A stretch of 47,961 nt of DNA, from NCBI GenBank assembly GCA_040357565.1, contig JBDODJ010000081.1. The stretch is one strand, 5' to 3'. Below are positions 43,005-47,961 of the stretch, in pieces; position 1 is the stretch's first letter; each line of letters opens with the position of its first letter. Origin of the DNA: Cercozoa sp. M6MM. Taxonomy: Eukaryota > Endomyxa: Ascetosporea. The translations under genes were made by a program, and so were the position numbers. The notes under the pieces are model-generated. The model had not been told where the DNA came from and made no database searches. It worked only from the letters and a program-made list of their open reading frames with translations.

Positions 43005-43753
43005 ATGCACCAGAGACTACAAGAGTTACGACAAAAACGCGACTCGACAGGTGCCGACGCCGCTGTGGATGTTTCGGACGAAGAGACAGGGACGAGCGAC
43101 AACCTGGACGCCGACGCGTGGTACGATCGGCGATTTCGCCGCTGCAGTCGCCGTTCATCGAATCCAGTTGACCAGCGAAAACTCAAAGCGCTTTTAAAGC
43201 CTGTAAAAATACTCGACACAAAATATCTTCCCTATCGTTTCTCAGCTTTCGTAATGTCTGTGTCGTACAGGCACGTACACTGCAACAAACGCATACTCAA
43301 GCCGTATCAAAGCGAGCTGAGCAAATGCAACTCCTGTGCTACCGACTGGCCGAAGGAGACATCTCTGATGTCGAGGCACACCTGAGTGCACAGGTGCAGC
43401 GAAAGCAGGTCATGGCGGTCACGAGGCAAGCCGTGATTGACATCAAGGCAATGACGCAACAGACGCGCGAAGTGAGCGAAACGATCGACAGTGAGAATGC
43501 CGACGACAACGCAGTGCTGCTGACCATGACACACAACGCCTTGAACAGCGCGATTCGCGAGTTCTCCCTTGCACGGGGCGACTTTCAAACTGCCGTATTG
43601 CCTCGCAATGTACCCGTCCCGTGATGAATTGTACCTTCCATTTGTGTGCAGTCAACACGCTTCGAGCAAGTGCTAAAGGAGAAAATGGAACGCAAGATTC
43701 ACGCTGTTTTTGGGTACATAGAAAGTAATATACAGTCATACTGCATATATATC

Positions 43754-43792
<39 letters not shown>

Positions 43793-44481
43793 ACGGACAT
43801 ACACCGCGTTACTTTCTTCGTGCAGCGACCGAGACAGCGCCGAGAGTGACAACGAAGCAGCACAGCAAATGTTCGACGACCTCGACACTTTGATGCGCAC
43901 GCGCGATGCACCACAGCGGCTGCAGCGATTGCTCCAGGTAACGCGACACACGTTTGAACTGCTGGCAGATAGTCCGAGTCAAATGTATTTCTTGTCCCAC
44001 TGGGCAGATCTCACCGCAGACAGCTGCTGCTGCCATTGCTGCAGAACGACGCCATCTGGTATTGTACTGATTTATCTAACAGACATTACGTACTACAAAT
44101 ATATACTGCAGGCGGCCAGCGATATCGAAGACAACATGGAGCAGCTGGCCTCGATGTTCCAGGAGCTGCTGCGACTCGTGCTGGAGCAAGGAGAGTTTCT
44201 CGACAACGTCACCGACAACGTGCAACGCACGCACAAGCGACTGCACAAAGGCGAAACCAACGTCGTTCAGGCCGCCACTTCGCTGCGGCGGGCACGTCGC
44301 TGTCGCCTCTTTTGTTTCTGCTCCGTTTTGGTACGCAGTATATTTACACGGTCTGCTTTGTTCAAATGATGGATGCCAAGATTTCTTCACACAGATCGTG
44401 GCTCTGGCGCTACTGGCGGTGTACTTTCTCATGCGGCAGCAGTCTTCTTCATCAACGACATCTAGTGGCGGCTCAAGCTAG
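43005..44481 (+). CDS. Syntaxin (Qa-SNARE)
   Basis: Target-membrane SNARE that drives vesicle fusion. The start MHQRLQELRQKRDSTGADAA is followed by an acidic stretch. The Habc-like helices include QLLCYRLAEGDISDVEAHLS and NALNSAIREFSLARGDFQ, then TRFEQVLKEKMERKIHAVFG. The SNARE motif is IEDNMEQLASMFQELLRLVL plus EQGEFLDNVTDNVQRTHKRL (about 44118-44240); the ionic-layer Gln is in FQEL and EQGEFLDNVxxNV is typical of Qa syntaxins. The last intron (about 44332-44394) joins LFCFCSVL to IVALALLAVYFLM, giving one 21-residue Cys-containing membrane anchor. The end is SSSSTTSSGGSS with TAG at 44479-44481; a Ser-rich lumenal tail after the anchor is unusual. The plasma-membrane or endosomal subfamily is not resolved. 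Confidence 0.88.
43747..43792 (+). repeat. (TA)n-(TG)n microsatellite in a syntaxin intron
   Basis: TA-rich sequence followed by nine TG dinucleotides, upstream of the acceptor TTCGTGCAG at about 43826. Confidence 0.85.
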
Positions 44482-44956
44482 CTCGGTGCGCAGAGCCTCA
44501 GATTCCTTGACTTAGTTAACCGCGGTATGCCGATGTTCCCCTCGCTCAGTACCCGGAGAAGGAAACAAAAGGCCGCCAGGCAGGTGGCTGGCTGAGGCTG
44601 GGCCGACGCCTCGAACCGTAACACGTCCGTCACGTCAGTGCTATGGTTATTTTGTTTCCGCAGCCCATTAGTAATTCAGGCTTTGGCGGTGCAAAAAGAG
44701 GGAGTACCCACCCAAAACACAACCAAGCCAGTTATTTTTCATTTCGAAGTGCACGAACATTTCAAGGGCGGCGGGGGGGGGGGGGGCCCTAGCGCTGAAG
44801 AGACGGACGGTAGATGGACACGATAATAATACGAAACTAAAGCGATCGCGAATTCGAAGGCGAGGGCGAGACGGGACGACGCTCCCCGTCCCGTCTGCGC
44901 CCCCCCCGAACGAGACAGACATGAATCGGTCGCGAAGTGGCCTGGCAGACGAGAAG
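44482..44956. other. Tail-to-tail spacer with a 15-base G-run
   Basis: Convergent 3' flanks of syntaxin and sideroflexin. An unbroken G-run near 44772-44786 reads as C-run in the sense of the neighbouring minus-strand gene. No gene is recognised. Confidence 0.5.
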
Positions 44957-46931
44957 TTACAGGCCCTTGTTGTAGTGCAGCGTGTCGTACGCGTGGAACT
45001 TGTCCTACCCACAAAAGGATAGGTGTGGAATGGCGATGAAAGAGGCAAGCAGGAGGCACCTCGAGTGCAGCACCCGAAACAGTCGGGAACTGTGGGAAGA
45101 GTCCCACCGAGAAGGGCAGCGCCGGCAGCAGCGTACAGGTGATGACGGCCAGATTGAGCGGCAGCTTGAGTCGCGGGTTCTGGCGGACCACAGGCATTCG
45201 CTCCATCAGCGACATGATCATTCCCGGCACGGCAATGATCGGAATCGGACTGGGTATCATGGGGGTAAGAAGGGGTAAAAGAAGAGGTCAAAGAAGGGGT
45301 CAAAGAAGGGGGGCAAAAGAAAGGGTAAGGGTCAAGGGAAAGAGAGGGACAAGGCTACAGCACAACGCGCGTCAGCATGGTTTGCAGCAGCGCTCGTCGG
45401 CCGGCCTCGACACTGGTGCCGACGCGGTGGCCGTCGTCGTCGAACACGTCGATGCCGTCGAACCACTCGTTGCTCCGCATGCACATTACGTTCACCGTTC
45501 CTGCCGCAGCAACTGCACACACAAACACATGCATACACACACATGCATACACATACATGCATACATACACACCCATACACATACAGGATGGTACCTGCCA
45601 TATAGGGCACGCCGAATCGCGCGACCGATTTGACCAGCGGCGACAACGTGGCACGTTCCGCTACAGAGCCATATGTAAATCTATGTATCTATATATATAT
45701 ATATATATTGGTATATATGTAATACTTATATATTAAAGTTGTATACGGGGAGTAAAGGCAGGTACCAAGCCGGGAAAGTCCGTGTGCCAGGAAACAGCTC
45801 ACAGTCACCGCCAGGGCTGTTGCACACGCGAGTCTCGAGATAGACAGCCCAAGCAAAACCGACAAAAGGTTGTGCGGATAGGTACGATACCATAGGCGGT
45901 GGCCACCTGGGCAGTGGATTGCGGGTTCGTCTTGTTGCCGTTGTAGTAGTTCACCGCTGCAAAGTGACACACATAGTACTCTCTCTATTTATACATAAAT
46001 ATAATATGTATATATAAATAGATAATAAATAGATATACAGATAGGTAGGGAGGTGGATAGACAGACAGATATATATATATATATATATAAGGGAGGACAC
46101 ACCGACGTTGTAGGACTGGTTGAACCACTGCCAGAACAGCGCGGCCGAAGGCGACGTCGCCGTCAGCATGCCCAGGCAGACCGGCACTGCACCCAAGAAA
46201 GGGGTAAGGGGTAACCCAAGTAGGCACCAAAAACTAAGGGAGGAGAAAAGGTAGAGAAAAGAGGGGGGGGGGGTACTACCATTAACAGGAACGAAACTGC
46301 ACATGCGGAAGGGCAGCGGGATCACCTCGCCTGTCTGCGGGTGCACCGAGGCCTCCTACACCACACGCAGAGTAACACCTGCCATTTACAACCAGTCTTG
46401 CAAAGAAAAGACACCTTCAGTCGACGAGCCTCCCACAGTTGCGCCGAGTCATCTTCCGAATTTTCGACAAACCTGCCCTCCTCGTAGTCGCGCAGTCTGT
46501 ACAATAATAACACATGCCTCCTCCTGCCAGACATCTGCATTCCTCTCAATCCTCGGCGTACAGTTGCTGTGCCGCGCTGATCTCGTCGAGTGACTTGAGC
46601 GCCAGAAGCGGATCGAAAATGCCCCTGTGTGACACGTTCAGATTTTGGTGTATTTTTTGTATTTTCCTTTTGTTTGATTTTAGATTCGCACACAAAACAC
46701 CGAGAGTCTCGTACGTGACTGCGTTACCGAAAGTGCTGGAATCGACCTACACTCAAAACACGGGTCCCAACGCACTCCACTCCACTGAGCACACACTCAC
46801 ACTCACTCTCAAATCGGCACTTTCAGATCGGCAGAGGACTGCCCTTTTTGCGAGAACACCAGACACATGTGCGCACCTGCGAGCGACTCAAGCGAGCACT
46901 GCGGCTCCTTTGGATCAAACCTTGGAGTCAT
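44957..46931 (-). CDS. SFXN: Sideroflexin (mitochondrial serine/amino-acid carrier)
   Basis: Sideroflexins carry serine and other substrates across the mitochondrial inner membrane. The start MTPRFDPKEPQCSLESLA is followed by GIFDPLLALKSLDEISAAQQ, like the TDPRNILLTNEQLExAR region, and LRDYEEGRFVENS with LWEARRLK. Then come SVHPQTGEVIPLPFRMCSFV (family HPDTGE) and ALFWQWFNQSYNVGVNYYNG (family FWQWINQSFNAxVNYTN; about 46090-46140 and 45935-45955). NVMCMRSNEWFDGIDVFD matches the MRQRELxxGIxV region. The C-terminus TLHYNKGL-TAA matches the family end YFNKGL. About eight exons are present. The N-terminal exon diverges from the usual DQSTFxGR motif. Introns contain TG-, TA- and C-rich arrays on the sense strand. 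It is head-to-head with SMC4. Confidence 0.92.
45268..45332 (-). repeat. Minisatellite, unit about GTCAAAGAAGGGG
   Basis: Four or five degenerate copies in a sideroflexin intron; pyrimidine-rich (CCCCTTCTTTGAC) on the sense strand. Confidence 0.75.
45515..45583 (-). repeat. (CA/CATA)n array; (TG/TATG)n on the sense strand
   Basis: ACACAC and GCATAC units in a sideroflexin intron just upstream, in gene sense, of the exon encoding VAAAGTVNVMCMRSNE. Confidence 0.8.
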
Positions 46932-47185
46932 CTGTACACCCGCACACGGCAACGCGCACTAAAACTATGTTTGTGAGCACGGGGTCCTAGCTGATGCACC
47001 GTTAAAAAACTCGAGATTTGGGACAGCTTAAACTCTGGGCCAAAACACGATCGAGCGACAGTGTTAGTGGTCATCGTATACGCCTGCTGCGTGTAGCACA
47101 TCGTTGCACTCTGCGAGCCGCGGCATAGGTAGAGTGCATCTTTTGGGGGCGTTGGGAAAAACCAAAAATGTTGTGGTGTGTGCAG
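46932..47185. promoter_or_regulatory. Divergent region between sideroflexin and SMC4
   Basis: 254 bases between opposing starts. The end, TGTTGTGGTGTGTGCAG, looks like a UG-rich 3' splice site, so SMC4 may have an upstream 5' exon here. Confidence 0.45.
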
Positions 47186-47961
47186 ATGACGCGAGGCGGC
47201 GACGCGGACGGCGATGCGGGCCGTCTGATGATCACGCAGCTCGTGCTGTGGAACTTCAAGAGCTACGCCGGTCGACGGTAGCATGCTATATGTGTGTCTG
47301 TGTATGTATTTATATATGTTTAAATATAAGTGTATGTATATATGTGTATATATATATGTGTGTATGTTGTGTATGTATGTTGCTGCAGTGTCGTTGGTCC
47401 TTTTCACAAGCGTCTGTCGGCGGTTGTGGGTAGTTTACCCCCCTGTTTACCCCCCNNNNNNNNNNNNNNNNNNNNNNNNNNNNNNNNNNNNNNNNNNNNN
47501 NNNNNNNNNNNNNNNNNNNNNNNNNNNNNNNNNNNNNNNNNNNNNNNNNNNNNNNTGTTTACCCCCCTGTTTACCCCCCTGTTTACCCCCCTGTTTACCC
47601 CCCCCATATACCCCTATACCCCCATATACCCAGGCGCCAAGAAGAAGCTGCGTGCGAAGAAACTCGACTCGCTGATCCATCGCAGCGACGCGTTTCCGAA
47701 CCTCGAGGAGGCCTCGGTGGAGGTGCACTTCTGCGACATCAAGGACGATCCGCACGACGCCGACGCCTACAGCATCGTGGGTTTACCCCCCCCCTTTACC
47801 CCCCTCCTCTTTGTTCCTCTTCTTACCCACCCGTGTTTATCTACCTTTTTACACACCTTTACCCCCCACATTACCCCCCTATTTACACCCCTGTTTACCA
47901 CCCTGATTACCCCTCCTATTTACCCTCCTGTTTATCCCCCTGTTTACCCTCCTATTTACCA
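47186..47961 (+). CDS. SMC4: Condensin subunit SMC4, 5' part (continues past the window)
   Basis: SMC4 pairs with SMC2 in condensin and compacts chromosomes with ATP. Exon 1 (47186-47279) reads MTRGGDADGDAGRLMITQLV, then LWNFKSYAGRR. Exon 2 (about 47389-47430) gives VVGPFHKRLSAVVG, matching GPFHKRFSCIIG of SMC4. Exon 3 (about 47634-47777) gives GAKKKLRAKKLDSLIHRSDA, then FPNLEEASVEVHFCDIKD, which matches KIRSKKLSVLIHNSD...TVEVHF. The Walker A sequence expected between exons 2 and 3 is absent and must lie in the 100-N gap. An in-frame ATG at 47168 is an alternative start. The N-terminus is shorter than in human SMC4. Coding sequence is not visible after 47778. Confidence 0.9.
47436..47605 (+). 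repeat. Minisatellite, 11-12 base unit CCCCCCTGTTTA, with 100-N gap
   Basis: Perfect CCCCCCTGTTTA copies flank both sides of the N gap (47456-47555). Degenerate copies (CCCTCCTATTTA, CCCCTGTTTA) continue in the next intron at about 47780-47961. It is strongly C-rich on the sense strand. Confidence 0.9.

Noticed and set aside
47436-47961. CCCCCCTGTTTA array taken as telomeric repeat
   Set aside because: The unit is not a known telomere repeat, is degenerate, and lies inside SMC4 introns with coding exons on both sides.

Overview
This window is nuclear DNA of a eukaryote. Nearly every gene is cut by short introns (about 50-110 bases), exons are GC-rich, and introns are full of (TG)n, (TA)n, C-runs and small minisatellites. 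The gene set is ordinary eukaryotic: U5 snRNP protein DIB1, complex I NDUFV1, condensin SMC4, syntaxin, sideroflexin, CISD2 and PP5. Two genes are uncommon in well-studied animals: a GHMP-type (ERG8-like) phosphomevalonate kinase and a DUF1761 protein. I cannot place the species; a protist or an early-branching lineage seems likelier than a vertebrate or insect. I saw no credible tRNA, rRNA, CRISPR array, complete transposon or virus-like element.

Layout. 1-5450: microsatellite, an uncharacterised possible beta-propeller gene (-) and MLH3 (+). 5750-13330: ERG8-type kinase (+), PP5 (-), CISD2 (-), DIB1 (+). 13500-18280: LMBR1-like membrane protein (-) and a cysteine desulfurase-like enzyme (+). 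20000-25070: the 3' part of a SNF2-like helicase (-), a 100-N gap, the 5' part of an acyl-protein thioesterase (-), and SERF (+). 25700-29760: a selenoprotein S/VIMP-like protein (-) and a large unknown, probably mitochondrial protein with a Leu-Gln-Glu repeat tail (+). 30040-37030: a divergent kinase (-), NDUFV1 (+) and an unknown helical protein (+). 37840-42760: a coiled-coil protein with a SUMO-interaction-like motif (-), a DOMON/cytochrome b561 protein (+) and a DUF1761 protein (-). 43000-end: syntaxin (+), sideroflexin (-) and the start of SMC4 (+).

Most genes lie in head-to-head pairs whose start codons are 160-500 bases apart, so shared bidirectional promoters are likely. These pairs are joined tail-to-tail. 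Several pairs mix mitochondrial and housekeeping functions: kinase/NDUFV1, sideroflexin/SMC4, thioesterase/SERF.

Features most worth a second look: an MLH3 whose ATPase motifs have decayed while the C-terminal endonuclease motifs are largely kept; intron repeats that, with few exceptions, read UG-rich or C-rich on the transcribed-sense strand and often abut the 3' splice site; 5' splice sites that often read GTAC; a strongly over-represented palindrome CCGCGCGG; and two assembly gaps that hide catalytic exons. Exon boundaries were read by eye, so gene spans are firmer than individual splice sites.
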